Counted from the first letter of the stretch, positions 17,761-27,247 are shown. The stretch is 64,000 nucleotides of DNA from Nostoc sp. NMS8 (GCF_017115045.1 NZ_JABXKK010000088.1:1-64000), one strand, 5' to 3'. Notes: a model not told the origin generated them from the sequence alone. A program made the numbers and translations.

Positions 17761-18071
17761 ATATAGCGGTTCTCGTTTACGTGAGGTACACCCGTAAGGA
17801 CACGGCACTGCCCATTGGTGTCAACTTAACTTGAAAGCAAGTCTATAACTAGCTTTTAGATTACCTCGTTCCCAGTCTCCGACTGGGAATGCTTGTCTTT
17901 GAGGCTCCGCCTTTCTTACTGGCGGCAGAACCGCAAGGAGCAGCGTTTCCAGCCTCCATCTGGAAACGAGATTTGAAAAGGGTTTTAGCTTAAGTTGACA
18001 CTAATGGGCACGGCAGTGCCCCTACACCTCGTGATGTTATATTTACCGCATCTGAATGGGAACCGCTATAT
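17761..18071. repeat. Nested inverted-repeat element, 311 bp
   Basis: Three nested inverted pairs are readable. Outermost: ATATAGCGGTT (17761-17771) with AACCGCTATAT (18061-18071). Middle: 17809-17829 with 17990-18010, 20 of 21 positions matching, running TTAAGTTGACAC then AATGGGCA. Inner: CTCGTTCCCAG (17865-17875) with TGGAAACGAG (17961-17970). GGGCACGGCAGTGCCC (18006-18021) is a further small palindrome. No protein is supported. A direct partial copy of the outer end lies at about 17726. The gene-free stretch 17720-18223 is fully accounted for by this element and its edges. Confidence 0.8.
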
Positions 18072-18223
18072 TAGTCCTATCGGAATAGCTCAGAGAAGAA
18101 TACCTAAGCTCATAGATGTTATATATTCCTCCGATCGCATGAGTACAGAATTCTGTAATCTTGGCACACTGGTATCGTAGAAGTTCAAAAATTTAATGAC
18201 TTCTAGAAGTGTCGGAGGTAAAT

Positions 18224-18664
18224 ATGAAACAAATTTTTTTGACGGCAGCAGCCTTACTCAGCACGCTATCTTTAGTTGCTCCCCTTTCCGTCAAAGCAGA
18301 AAACTCCGCCGCTGTCCGGCGCTTGCTGGAAACTAGAGAATGTTCTGGATGTAATTTAACAGGAGCAAACCTCAAAGGCGCTCACCTAATAGGTGTTGAC
18401 CTCAGAAATGCAAATTTAAAAGGAGCTAATCTCGAAGGTGCTAACTTAGAAGGTGCTGACTTAACTGGTGCAAATTTGAAGTCTGCTAATCTCACAAAAG
18501 CATTCGTCAGCGATAGTATCTTAAATAATGCTAATCTGACCAACGTTAATTTGAGTAATTCCCGTTTATATAATAGTGATGTAGATGGCGCTATTATGGC
18601 TAATATTGATTTAAGCGGTGCTGATGTATTTAATACTGCCATAAGCATTGGTGGTGAATACTGA
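18224..18664 (+). CDS. Exported pentapeptide repeat protein
   Basis: A 146-residue protein with a clear Sec signal peptide (MKQIFLTAAALLSTLSLVAPLSVKA, cleavage likely after VKA) followed by a short helix and the block LLETRECSGCNLTGANLKGA, then about 18 pentapeptide units. The CxxC-like ECSGC pair just before the first repeats is seen in a common cyanobacterial subfamily. It should reside in the periplasm or thylakoid lumen. GGAGG lies 5 bases before this ATG, which decides the start over a GTG 15 bases upstream. Function unknown. Convergent with the TldE-like gene. Confidence 0.9.
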   Translation: MKQIFLTAAALLSTLSLVAPLSVKAENSAAVRRLLETRECSGCNLTGANLKGAHLIGVDLRNANLKGANLEGANLEGADLTGANLKSANLTKAFVSDSILNNANLTNVNLSNSRLYNSDVDGAIMANIDLSGADVFNTAISIGGEY

Positions 18665-18734
18665 TGGTGAATAATGATTTCAAAGTGATGAGTTAAGAGT
18701 TATATTCAACTCTTAACTCTCTACTTTCTAACTT

Positions 18735-20075
18735 TTACTCACCAGTAATCGACAGTTCATTAACCCAGATTTTCGGGCAAACTCCCCCTGGCGTTAACTC
18801 TGGCTCTTTTTCTACATAAATAATTGACTTCAAGAGTTTTAAGAAATCGCCGGCAACTGTTGCTGACTCAATACTCGTCTTAACACCCTTATTAACTAGC
18901 CAACCATCAAACGGCAAAGAAAAGGAACCCTGCAAGGCTTTAACTCCGGCATGGAGAGCTTGTAAATCATCGATAAGAATCACATTTTCAGCCGTTTCTA
19001 AGCTCAACTCTTGCTCAGAAGTTGTTGTTGAAAAAACGTGATAAAAGTTGGGACTGACGCTGACTTTTGCGCCAATACTGGCATTACCCGTTGGCTGGGC
19101 ATTTAACCTTTTAGCAGTGCCAGCACTATGGAGAAATCCTGTTAAAACACCATTTTCAATCAGCGAAATTTGACGAGTAGGTGTTCCTTCGCCATCAAAA
19201 CTTTCTGCACCTACATTAGCTGGGTGAAGGGCATCATCATAAACTGAAAGTAGAGGAGAAGCAATTTCCTTTCCTAAATCATCAGGAGTAGATAGGCTTT
19301 GATTGTCTAGAATACTTTGGGCATTGAATAAGTTAGAAAAACCACCCAGCAGACTTAAGAAAGCTTCTGCGGAGAAAACAACTCGATATTTGCCAGTTTT
19401 AATTTTTTCATAATTCAAATGGCTGATAGTTTTATCGGCGGTTTCTTTGATGCAACCATTAATATCGAGATTATCTAAAGTTTGGTTGATTCTAAAAGCA
19501 CCTGCACTACGCGGTTTTTTTCCTTCTTCGTCAGTTTTACTGTAAAGGTAAACTGATGACAAAGAGTGAGATTCAGTTCTCACTGCACCATCGCTATTGA
19601 GATAGAATCTGTCAACATCTCTTTGTGACAAACCGTTATAAGGTACACCTTTAATTGCTGGATGCGCTGCTAGTAATTCTTTTTCAGCCACCAACAATTT
19701 TTCTATGAGTTCAGCAACAGGTGCTTGGGGTGCTTTGTCCTGAGGTTTATTTGGGATAGAAATAGTAGCTTCTGGACTAAAATCAGGAACATTCTCTTTA
19801 ACACCAAAGAAACTAGCTTCGTAGGCAGTTTTCAAAGCTAGTTCTAGTCCCTTGGTGTCTACATCTGTGGTGCTGGTGACACCCATTGTATTATCTTCAT
19901 TCCAAACACGAACAATAACACCAGAACGATTTGACGCTTTAACTTGTTTTGGCTCACCTTGGTCTACTTGCACGCTAGTATCATCTACTGTTGAGCCATA
20001 AATGTCGAATTTCTTAATGCCAAGCTTCTCAGCATTGTCCTTGGCAGAATTTGCAATCTCATTAATATTCGGCAT
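18735..20075 (-). CDS. TldE/PmbA-type metallopeptidase partner
   Basis: Second member of the TldD/TldE (PmbA) heterodimeric metalloprotease. This 446-residue chain has the family fold (N-terminal DIYGSTVDDTSVQVDQGEPKQV, central SDGAVRTESHSLSS, C-terminal GGFSNLFNAQ and EGTPTRQISLIENGVLTGFLHS) but lacks the zinc-binding HExxxH, as TldE proteins do. In E. coli the pair cleaves unfolded peptides and matures microcin B17. It lies downstream of tldD on the same strand with a 253-bp gap that contains no gene, so co-transcription is plausible but not certain. Confidence 0.92.
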   Translation of the reverse strand: MPNINEIANSAKDNAEKLGIKKFDIYGSTVDDTSVQVDQGEPKQVKASNRSGVIVRVWNEDNTMGVTSTTDVDTKGLELALKTAYEASFFGVKENVPDFSPEATISIPNKPQDKAPQAPVAELIEKLLVAEKELLAAHPAIKGVPYNGLSQRDVDRFYLNSDGAVRTESHSLSSVYLYSKTDEEGKKPRSAGAFRINQTLDNLDINGCIKETADKTISHLNYEKIKTGKYRVVFSAEAFLSLLGGFSNLFNAQSILDNQSLSTPDDLGKEIASPLLSVYDDALHPANVGAESFDGEGTPTRQISLIENGVLTGFLHSAGTAKRLNAQPTGNASIGAKVSVSPNFYHVFSTTTSEQELSLETAENVILIDDLQALHAGVKALQGSFSLPFDGWLVNKGVKTSIESATVAGDFLKLLKSIIYVEKEPELTPGGVCPKIWVNELSITGE

Positions 20076-20328
20076 AGTTGATTTTAGATTTTAGATTTTG
20101 AATTGGAAGCGATTTTATTTTGAAGATTAGATTTTGGATTTTGGATGTTAAGCTTTTCCACATAATCAAGTTTATTTGTACTTCCTGGGCGGGCGAGACA
20201 CCCACCCTACAAGAAATGTACAATTGAATATTATGCAAAGTAGATGTGGTTTAGCTGATGACTTAATATTTGTCTCACAGCTTTTTATTGAGATAATATC
20301 CTAATCATTCACAATCCAAAATCCAATA

Positions 20329-21801
20329 TTATCTTCCACCGACGGTAATAGAATCAACCTTGATATGAGGTTGTCCAACGGTGGTGTAAATACTGCCACT
20401 AACGGAACCACAAAAGCCTGGTGCAATTTCCAAATCTTGAGAACACATAGAAATTTTATTCATAATTTCCTTAGCTTCTCCGATGAGAATTGCCCCCTTT
20501 AGCGGTTTGGTAATTTTGCCATTTTCAATCAAATAAGCTTCATCAACACTAAAGTTAAATTGACCTGTAGCACCAACGCTACCGCCACCCATCTTTTTGC
20601 AGTAAATGCCTTTATCAACAGAGGCAAATAATTCATCAATGGTGTATTCGCCAGAATCGATATAAGTGTTACGCATCCGGCTAGCGGCGGCATAGGTATA
20701 ATTTTGGCGGCGTCCACTTCCTGTTCTGGGGTGTCCGGTGCGTGTAGAACCTGTTCTATCTGCTAAGAAGTTTTTCAAAACGCCTTTTTCAATTAGTAAG
20801 GTTCTTTGAGCAGGCATACCTTCGTCATCCATGTCAATTGTCCCGAAGGCATTTTCAGAGCGCCCTTCATCCCAGGCTGTCAAACTTTCATGGGCAATTT
20901 TTTCGCCTTTTTTGTCAGCAAAGGGAGAGGTATTGCGTTCTATTTGGGTAGTTTCTAGCAGATGTCCGCAAGCTTCGTGGAAGATTACACCGCCAAAGTG
21001 GTTGGCCATAATGATGGGGTAAGTACCCGATTCCACGTAATCTGCATAGAGCATTTTTCCTGCCGATTCTGCTATTTTCTCGGCAGCTTGTTGAGAATCC
21101 CAAGTTCTCAAGAAATTAGCATCGCTAGTATTACCTGCGCGATCGCCAATTGAGGTACGATTAGCACCATCAGCACACAATAGGTTAAATCCTACTGACT
21201 GGGTGAGGCGGATGTCACGAGCAAAAGTACCATCACTGGCGGCGATTAAAACTTCTTGCCAATCCCGGAAATAGGTAGCACGCCGCGATTGGACGTGGCT
21301 AGCTTTTTGCTTCAGGTTGGCAGTACCCTCAAGGAGGATTTCTCCCATTTCTCGGATGGAACTACATACTGGTAGCCAGGCATCTTTACCTCTTTTGGTG
21401 GCATAGTCTCTCAATAATTCCAGATTTATTTCTGGGATGAAAGCCTTCGCTGTGGGTAGTTGTAATCCCAAGATAGAAAGACCTTTTTCTAAGGCTGCTT
21501 TCAAACCGGAAAACGAAAGGTCATTGGTGCTAACGTAGCAGTCAGCTTTACCGCGAAATACTCTGACTCCCGCGCCTGTAGATAGACTGGGTGAAATACT
21601 GGTGATGGCGTCGTCTTCTGCAAGAGAACTAATATAGTTGCGACGTTCTAAAAATAATTCGATGAAGTCAGCGCCAGCGGCGCGTCCTAATCCCAGAAGG
21701 GTCGCCAGGGGGGCTTCCCAGGTTTCGTCGAAACGCTCTGGTGTGGAGGAATATTGGAGAGTGGGAAGTTGATTTGAGAGAAGTAGCGTACTTGTAAGCA
21801 T
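20329..21801 (-). CDS. tldD: TldD metalloprotease
   Basis: Catalytic subunit of the TldD/TldE protease. The zinc site is HEACGH at residues 275-280, inside GGVIFHEACGHLLETTQIE; the conserved GSTRTGHPRTGSGRRQNYTYAAASRMRNTYI block follows. The 490-residue length is normal with a slightly extended N-terminus. It forms a gene pair with the inactive-type partner downstream. Substrate in cyanobacteria unknown; known roles elsewhere are peptide antibiotic maturation and degradation of unfolded peptides. Its old name, modulator of DNA gyrase, is historical and there is no linkage to the gyrase genes 35-40 kb away. Confidence 0.93.
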   Translation of the reverse strand: MLTSTLLLSNQLPTLQYSSTPERFDETWEAPLATLLGLGRAAGADFIELFLERRNYISSLAEDDAITSISPSLSTGAGVRVFRGKADCYVSTNDLSFSGLKAALEKGLSILGLQLPTAKAFIPEINLELLRDYATKRGKDAWLPVCSSIREMGEILLEGTANLKQKASHVQSRRATYFRDWQEVLIAASDGTFARDIRLTQSVGFNLLCADGANRTSIGDRAGNTSDANFLRTWDSQQAAEKIAESAGKMLYADYVESGTYPIIMANHFGGVIFHEACGHLLETTQIERNTSPFADKKGEKIAHESLTAWDEGRSENAFGTIDMDDEGMPAQRTLLIEKGVLKNFLADRTGSTRTGHPRTGSGRRQNYTYAAASRMRNTYIDSGEYTIDELFASVDKGIYCKKMGGGSVGATGQFNFSVDEAYLIENGKITKPLKGAILIGEAKEIMNKISMCSQDLEIAPGFCGSVSGSIYTTVGQPHIKVDSITVGGR

Positions 21802-21969
21802 GGGTAGCCTCGTCTGCTGGCGTAGTTCAGAGATTTGACTGAAAAATCCTGGTGTGTTCAGTCTAACAAATGAGTTAAAGTCACTGTTGGTAGAAAGGTG
21901 TGTGGATTTTACTCCTCTTCAGCAACGCCTTGGCAAATTAGCCCATAGAGTAGAAATTTGAGACTATAT

Positions 21970-21992
21970 AAACAAAACCCGCCTTTGCGGGC
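21970..21992 (-). terminator. Probable terminator of the sugar-lipid cluster
   Basis: On the minus strand GCCCGCAAAGGCGGG forms a 5-6 bp GC-rich stem with a 4-base loop followed by TTTTGTTT. It is about 230 bp downstream of the GT2 stop codon and before tldD. On the plus strand the same hairpin is followed by CTTTATTTT, so it may act both ways. A second small stem, CACCC TTGA GGGTG, lies at 22010-22023. Confidence 0.55.
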
Positions 21993-22223
21993 TTTATTTT
22001 GAAAATTCACACCCTTGAGGGTGTCGTCGGAAAATAAGATGCACCTATATATATGTATTTAAGTGGCACTCTTCTTGACGAAGAAAGTTATGAGTTAGGA
22101 GTGGAACGCAAGAAATTCCACCTATGGACAGCGTACAGAAGCTTTTTGACGACTAACTCATCTTAAATATGTAATCTCGTTTACTGCAAACGCTTAATTT
22201 AATCTAGACTATCCTGCTCAGAT

Positions 22224-23048
22224 TTATTTGCGATTTGCCATTTTCAGTGGAATTCTTGCTGTTTCTTGCTCATTGAAAGTCTGAGCTAAATTAGAAGTTG
22301 GTGCTGTCGATACTAGATTCTTAAATAACAACTTTAGGGTTCGAGTAATAGTTTTAAGAATTTTCATTTTGCTAGCACTAGGCTTTTGATCGTATCTTAA
22401 AACCATTGGAATTTCTACAATTTTTGGTTTGAGGACTTTGGCTTTCAGCAGTAAATCTATCATGCAGGCAAATCCACTTTCAGTGAATAGATTGTCTCCA
22501 TAATACATATCCAGTTTTGTGAGGAAAGTACGGTTATATAGTCTATAGCCACAAGTGTAGTCTCTTACACCTCGTACACGGGCGGCAATTCTAAAAAGCC
22601 AGCTGGCTCCATAACTCATAAACTCTCTGAATTTTGATAAGCCTATGACTTTAGAACCTTTTCGATATCTGGATGCGATCGCAATATCATAACTCCCAGC
22701 TATCATAGTGTCATACATCTTTATTAACAGTTCTGGTGGCTGAGTGTTGTCGCAATCCATCGCCGCTAAAAAATCGCCTTCTTGAGATATTTCTAAGAAA
22801 GTTGTGAAACCTGTTTTAATTGCTTGACCTAAACCAGCATTTTTAGGATGTTGGACTAATTTTAGTAATATACCCAGTGATTGAGATTCTTCTAAAGCGG
22901 TTTCAGCAGTTGCATCACTACTACCATCATCAACCAGAATCAGTTTTATCTCCATCTTAGAGATTTCCTGCAATGTCTGAAACTTTTTGAACAAGGGGCG
23001 AATTGATTCTTGCTCGTTGTATGCAGGTAAAAGAACAAAAAGACTCAT
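22224..23048 (-). CDS. Family 2 glycosyltransferase (DPM/ArnC-like)
   Basis: GT-A fold transferase of 274 residues, resembling polyprenyl-phosphate sugar transferases such as dolichol-phosphate mannose synthase. Motifs: LPAYNEQESIRPLF at the N-terminus, ILVDDGSSDATAE (nucleotide binding), KNAGLGQAIKTGF, AMDCDNTQPPE (the metal-binding DxD region), and SRYRKGSKV. There is no strong C-terminal membrane helix pair, unlike ArnC, although a hydrophobic segment (FMSYGASWLFRIAARV) is present. It closes a minus-strand cluster with an FAD oxidoreductase and two half-size transporters. The sugar donor is unknown; action on a lipid carrier is inference from the neighbours. Confidence 0.88.
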   Translation of the reverse strand: MSLFVLLPAYNEQESIRPLFKKFQTLQEISKMEIKLILVDDGSSDATAETALEESQSLGILLKLVQHPKNAGLGQAIKTGFTTFLEISQEGDFLAAMDCDNTQPPELLIKMYDTMIAGSYDIAIASRYRKGSKVIGLSKFREFMSYGASWLFRIAARVRGVRDYTCGYRLYNRTFLTKLDMYYGDNLFTESGFACMIDLLLKAKVLKPKIVEIPMVLRYDQKPSASKMKILKTITRTLKLLFKNLVSTAPTSNLAQTFNEQETARIPLKMANRK

Positions 23049-23093
23049 AAATAACTCCTGTGATTTTTAAAATAAAATATCATTACTCAAATT

Positions 23094-24398
23094 TCAAGAA
23101 TTCAGTAATGTTGATTTTTTGAGAAACTCATCAACCTGTCGCACAACTGCATTATTGTTGACGCTATCATTGACCAACTGTGAGGTATTGACGACGAAAA
23201 AATCATCGTTTTCTGTACTCACTTTTGGAACAAGACTTGAGTAATTTAAAACTTGTAGTGGCTGCACTTTAATAGCTCGATTGATGTGTGCTGCTACAAT
23301 GTCATCTTCTTTCAGTTCTGGGAACATCAAACGTATTCCCTGGAAAAATACTTGGCGTAATTCTTCATCTGGTTGTTTTAACAAGGCATCAGTGGAAAGT
23401 ATATATTTTGGTAGGAATGTCATGTGATATCCTGCTGTCTCTTGTAAAGAAACTAAGTTGCTCATACCGATAACTCCGGTAAAGGGAATACTTCTATCGG
23501 CTATATTTACTACGTAATAAGGAATTAGAGCCTTGCGAGTAATAAGTACCATACAAATTACACCCAGGTATTCTACTGTTTCACTACTGTCTGAAACTTT
23601 CACCAGTTCATTAGCAGTAACCTGTTGCAAAATATTAACTGGGCCAGTAAAAATGACTTTATCAAAATGCTCTTTTTTCCCCTGATATTCTACCCACATT
23701 CCACCCCCTGGATGAGGTGCAATATATTCTACCGAAACACCTGTGTGGATATGACCTCCAGCCGCGTAAATTAATTTTTCTATACGATCAAAAACTGTTT
23801 TATAACCGCCTGAAACATAACCAAGTTGTTCTTTATTTAATGAAGAATCACGCGCTGAAAATAACCGTTTGATATAAGCCCAGATAAAAACTGCTGATAT
23901 TCGCTTATAATTCTCTCCTAATTTGGATAAAAGCAAGGGTTTCCAGAGCTTCTCGTATGTGTTTCTTCCACCGAGTTTTAATAACCAATCTTCAACTAAA
24001 ATCTTCTCTAAGCGCCGCCAGTTATTCAGGCGTGAACCATACAGAAGAGTAAAAGCTAACCTAATTTTACCGATAAGTCCAAAGAGAGGAAAGCGCAGGA
24101 ATTCTATAGCATTACTAATCGAATAAAACTTTTTATTGTCATAGAACCCTGTTAAACTTCGATGCCAACGCAGTTTATCTCCAAGACCAATATCTCTAAT
24201 AAAATTTATTAAGTGAGTATCAGAAGGGAGGATAACGTGATAAAAGCGATCCCAGGTAAACAACCCATAATCCTGATAAGTAGTAAGTCCACCAAGCTGC
24301 TTGTTGCTATCAAAGACAGTGACTCTATGTCCTTGATGTGAAAGACGTTGAGCTAATACCAACCCAGTTATACCCCCGCCAACAATGCCTATATTCAT
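23094..24398 (-). CDS. FAD-dependent oxidoreductase (amine oxidase/protoporphyrinogen oxidase type)
   Basis: A 434-residue flavoprotein. The N-terminal FAD-binding motif is IGIVGGGITGLVLAQRLSHQGHRVTVFDSNKQLGGLTTY, and the C-terminal region contains a second FAD contact (VNTSQLVNDSVNNNAVV). The middle section is aromatic and helical (YEKLWKPLLLSKLGENYKRISAVFIWAYIKRL), as in NAD(P)-binding amine oxidase-like proteins found in glycan and lipid clusters. No signal peptide. It ends 45 bp before the GT2 start and begins about 90 bp after the small transporter gene, so one operon is likely. Possible roles are oxidation or ring rearrangement of a lipid-linked sugar or polyprenyl lipid; not determined. 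Confidence 0.85.
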   Translation of the reverse strand: MNIGIVGGGITGLVLAQRLSHQGHRVTVFDSNKQLGGLTTYQDYGLFTWDRFYHVILPSDTHLINFIRDIGLGDKLRWHRSLTGFYDNKKFYSISNAIEFLRFPLFGLIGKIRLAFTLLYGSRLNNWRRLEKILVEDWLLKLGGRNTYEKLWKPLLLSKLGENYKRISAVFIWAYIKRLFSARDSSLNKEQLGYVSGGYKTVFDRIEKLIYAAGGHIHTGVSVEYIAPHPGGGMWVEYQGKKEHFDKVIFTGPVNILQQVTANELVKVSDSSETVEYLGVICMVLITRKALIPYYVVNIADRSIPFTGVIGMSNLVSLQETAGYHMTFLPKYILSTDALLKQPDEELRQVFFQGIRLMFPELKEDDIVAAHINRAIKVQPLQVLNYSSLVPKVSTENDDFFVVNTSQLVNDSVNNNAVVRQVDEFLKKSTLLNS

Positions 24399-24489
24399 AA
24401 ATTTAGATTTTTGTAGAGATACTTTTGAGATTTATCATTAAAGGATTTTATTTTAATATTAATAACTTGGGTTATTACCTATATAGCTA

Positions 24490-24846
24490 TTAGCTGACAA
24501 CAAGAACTACACCAGTGATGATGATGGAAATTCCTATCCACTGCTTCAATACAACCTGCTCTTTTAAAAGATAGTGAGAAGCAATTGGGATAAGTGCATA
24601 CATCAATCCTAGAACTGGAAATGCTTGACTCAAAGGAATTGTCCGCAAGACATAAAGCCACAATAGAGTCATAAATGTATAGCAGACAAACCAAATCAAA
24701 AAATAACGAGAAAGTAACAAATTTAAGATAGATGCGCTTTCTCCCTTAGTAGGGGTAGAAATGTAAAGTCCGTATTTTAGAGACAGGTTAGCTATTGTTC
24801 CAAATAAAACTACAAACATTAGAAGTAGCCAAGTAGTGAAGTTCAT
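24490..24846 (-). CDS. Half-size EamA/SMR transporter (ArnE/F-like), subunit B
   Basis: A 118-residue membrane protein with four hydrophobic helices (TTWLLLMFVVLFGTIANLSL; YFLIWFVCYTFMTLLWLYVL; LSQAFPVLGLMYALIPIAS; WIGISIIITGVVLVV). Size and the PLSQAFPVLGLMYALIPIASHYLLKEQV block match small multidrug resistance and ArnE/ArnF-type proteins, which act as dimers. The next gene upstream encodes a similar protein, suggesting a heterodimer that flips a lipid-linked sugar across the inner membrane. A drug-export role cannot be excluded. Confidence 0.85.
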   Translation of the reverse strand: MNFTTWLLLMFVVLFGTIANLSLKYGLYISTPTKGESASILNLLLSRYFLIWFVCYTFMTLLWLYVLRTIPLSQAFPVLGLMYALIPIASHYLLKEQVVLKQWIGISIIITGVVLVVS

Positions 24847-24884
24847 TTGTCAATACTTTGTTGGGGAATTTACTATAAGATTGA

Positions 24885-25268
24885 TTATATGGACTTTTTC
24901 GGTGGAATAACTACTAAAAGAACACCCATAAAAATAGTGAGGACTCCTACTATTCGAGTCAATGTAATCACCTCGCTAAAAAAGTAGTATGATCCGAAAA
25001 GTATACCGACATAATTTAAACTAGTCAGTGGATAAGCAATACTCAATTTTACGGATCGTAGAGCTAATATCCAATTTACTACTCCCAAACAATAAACACT
25101 AACAGCTAATGTTAATTTTTGAATAAATTCCCATGTCAATAGCCCCTCATTTGCATGACTCATGGTATATTTCATCAGCAATTGCCCAGCAATACTAAAT
25201 AAAATACTGACAAACAGGATGATATAAGGAATTATTTTAAAGTTTGAAGTTTGGGACATAGATTTCAT
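24885..25268 (-). CDS. Half-size EamA/SMR transporter (ArnE/F-like), subunit A
   Basis: A 127-residue membrane protein with four predicted helices (IIPYIILFVSILFSIAGQLLM; FIQKLTLAVSVYCLGVVNWILAL; LSIAYPLTSLNYVGILFGSYYF; RIVGVLTIFMGVLLVVIP). The Y/FPLTSLNY motif in helix 3 is characteristic of the ArnF/EamA half-transporter type. It is the first gene of the four-gene minus-strand cluster, 38 bp before its partner. Two start codons 9 bases apart are possible; the outer is given. The 227 bp upstream contain no gene and should hold the operon promoter. Confidence 0.85.
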   Translation of the reverse strand: MKSMSQTSNFKIIPYIILFVSILFSIAGQLLMKYTMSHANEGLLTWEFIQKLTLAVSVYCLGVVNWILALRSVKLSIAYPLTSLNYVGILFGSYYFFSEVITLTRIVGVLTIFMGVLLVVIPPKKSI

Positions 25269-25495
25269 CCTACTTTTGCCTCTATTCAGATATTTAGGTA
25301 TGAACCGGACAGTAAACAGCCTGTTGTTTTGAATGTTTCGGATCTCGGTTACACCTTCTCTGCAATTCGACCTCCACTTCAGTAAATAGACAACAAAGTT
25401 AGTCGGGTTGACTCATAATCAAAACAATTCTTGAAGCTCATTTTCTTAGAGTTAGTAACTAAATACTATGCAATGCAATTTCTCAGATGGTTAGT

Positions 25496-25897
25496 TTATA
25501 ATTGCAGCGTTCGATATGATTCCCAGTAGAGCGCACTAAATTGGTTTACCGAGTTATACTCCCAGTCAAACCATTTTTTCTGCTTGGCAATTGGCACAAT
25601 CAATTTCGTTTTTGCCCAACTATGAATTGCAGAAGTTTTTAGTATCAGCCAGCTATCCTTCAACACTACTTTGAGCGCGATCGCAATATCTAGGCTATAA
25701 AGGATACAGATGTAATAAAGGTTGAAAGCTTTGCCACAAATCATTTTTGGACAACGTTTAGCAGTACGCTTAGGTGTAGCCTGTAATAGACATCGTTTAT
25801 CCTGAACTTGGACTGTAACCACATCTGCAACAGGTGCAGCTAAACGAATAAAAATGGATTGCCATAATTTTTGATTAATCCATTCATTAACTTTCAT
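25496..25897 (-). CDS. Hypothetical protein
   Basis: A 133-residue frame of unknown family. It is rich in Trp, Lys, Ile and Cys, with the fragments WINQKLWQSIFIRLAAPVADVVTVQVQDKRCLLQ and AIALKVVLKDSWLILKTSAIHSW. No signal peptide is clear. It stands alone in a gene-poor stretch. The composition is protein-like and an HIP1-like site is inside it, but no conserved motif supports it, and it could be a decayed gene. Confidence 0.4.
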   Translation of the reverse strand: MKVNEWINQKLWQSIFIRLAAPVADVVTVQVQDKRCLLQATPKRTAKRCPKMICGKAFNLYYICILYSLDIAIALKVVLKDSWLILKTSAIHSWAKTKLIVPIAKQKKWFDWEYNSVNQFSALYWESYRTLQL

Positions 25898-27028
25898 CTG
25901 TTGTATCCTGCTGTAGAAATCTTGTTGAAGACACTACTAAGCTTCCCAAACCATCAAGTTATAAATTAAAACTTAGCTGGATTGATAAATATTCTCTATT
26001 TGTTCCAGAAAAGTTGATTAATCTACTGATACACCGTAGAAATTATCGAGGCTCACAAACATATCTCTAAATCATGGCTGGGAACTAAACCGAATAATAA
26101 AAATTTGTTTGTACTCAAACTAAGTGTGTATACATACTTAGTTTTGGACATGGGAATACAATTATTAACATAAGTCTGTTTAGCTATGTAAATCATTGAT
26201 AAATCAATTAATTTACTGGAGTACAGTTTACAGCTTACTAAATAATTTTACTGAATGCCCAAATATAGTTTTTGCAAACATTAACGGCTAATGCGGCGCT
26301 CAACTCGGAGTTGACATTGATTGCATTAGATTTGAAATGTTTTTAGACTATTTAGTATTAGGTTTGCTTGATTGTTCTTCGTAATTCTAACTAGGGTTTT
26401 CTCTCCCAATTTATTGCTACATGTAATCACCTACTAGAATACCACGAGAAAAGCGTGTTGCAAATTTATCGCCATACTTCATCAAAAATTCATTAACCGA
26501 AAATATACTTAAACGAAAACTTCATAAAATCGCAACTTTCCTTTATGTGAATTTTTATTTTGAGGATTTGTACATTTATGAAGTACTTTCTAAGTAATAA
26601 ATTTGTAGAAGTAGGGAGTTAGTATCAGATTTGATAAAAGGCTGAATTGAAGCTTGAACAACAGTACAAGCATTATTTTGTCTTGGTACAAAAATATACT
26701 ATTATATACTGAAACTTATAGATGGCAACTGGGAGTCTGAATCGGTTTTTATTTATCTACACAAATCCCCAAATTCCGATATCTCAGACATAACTAGGCT
26801 GACAGTTAATTAAGGTTCCAAGTCAGCCTAAAGCCCTATTGAGAATTTGAGCATCAAGCTTTATTTGATACCGTATTTTATTGTAAGTATATTTTTTAAA
26901 AGTTGGCGTGGTCTTATTGGTAAACAAGTTCATAAATACCTAACCATAACTTTTATAGGCTAAATAAGAAGATAAAAGTTAGTTATGGTTAGGATATTGA
27001 GATTATTCAATTTTTTTAGGTTGTTTTT
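25898..27028. other. Gene-poor AT-rich region, 1.1 kb
   Basis: No reading frame above about 60 codons and no RNA gene is recognisable. The only marked structure is a 26-bp near-perfect palindrome at 26118-26143 (arms AACTAAGT and ACTTAGTT around TGTATACA, one mismatch). The composition is AT-rich, as in decayed or regulatory DNA. Confidence 0.6.
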
Positions 27029-27247
27029 CTATTGTTTGGACTCATTTTTTTGCAAAAGCCTGTTGCTAATTATGAAGACAACGATCAACAATCCAAACTG
27101 AATCTGCCAAGGTGCTAATACCAAGCTTAAAATCAAGCTAATAGCTGCAAATACACCTGCAAGATATGCAATTTCATCATTACTCTTTTTAAACAAGTAG
27201 CCAGTAGCTAAAGCCGTACATAGTGGTATCAAGAAAAACAAAGGCAT
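27029..27247 (-). CDS. Small membrane protein, hypothetical
   Basis: A 72-residue protein with three hydrophobic segments (LFFLIPLCTALATGYLF; IAYLAGVFAAISLILSLVLAPWQIQF; LLIVVFIISNRLL) and a basic, polar tail (QKNESKQ). CAGAGG lies about 8 bases before the ATG as a ribosome binding site. Proteins of this sort are common and uncharacterised in Nostocales. No functional neighbour is evident. Confidence 0.65.
   Translation of the reverse strand: MPLFFLIPLCTALATGYLFKKSNDEIAYLAGVFAAISLILSLVLAPWQIQFGLLIVVFIISNRLLQKNESKQ

Noticed and set aside
17995..18180. 61-codon frame inside the nested inverted-repeat element
   Set aside because: It spans the arm of the repeat and has no ribosome binding site or domain.
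18735..21801. Functional link of TldD/TldE with gyrase genes in the same window
   Set aside because: The genes are 33-44 kb apart, and the 'modulator of gyrase' name reflects early genetics rather than a known mechanism.
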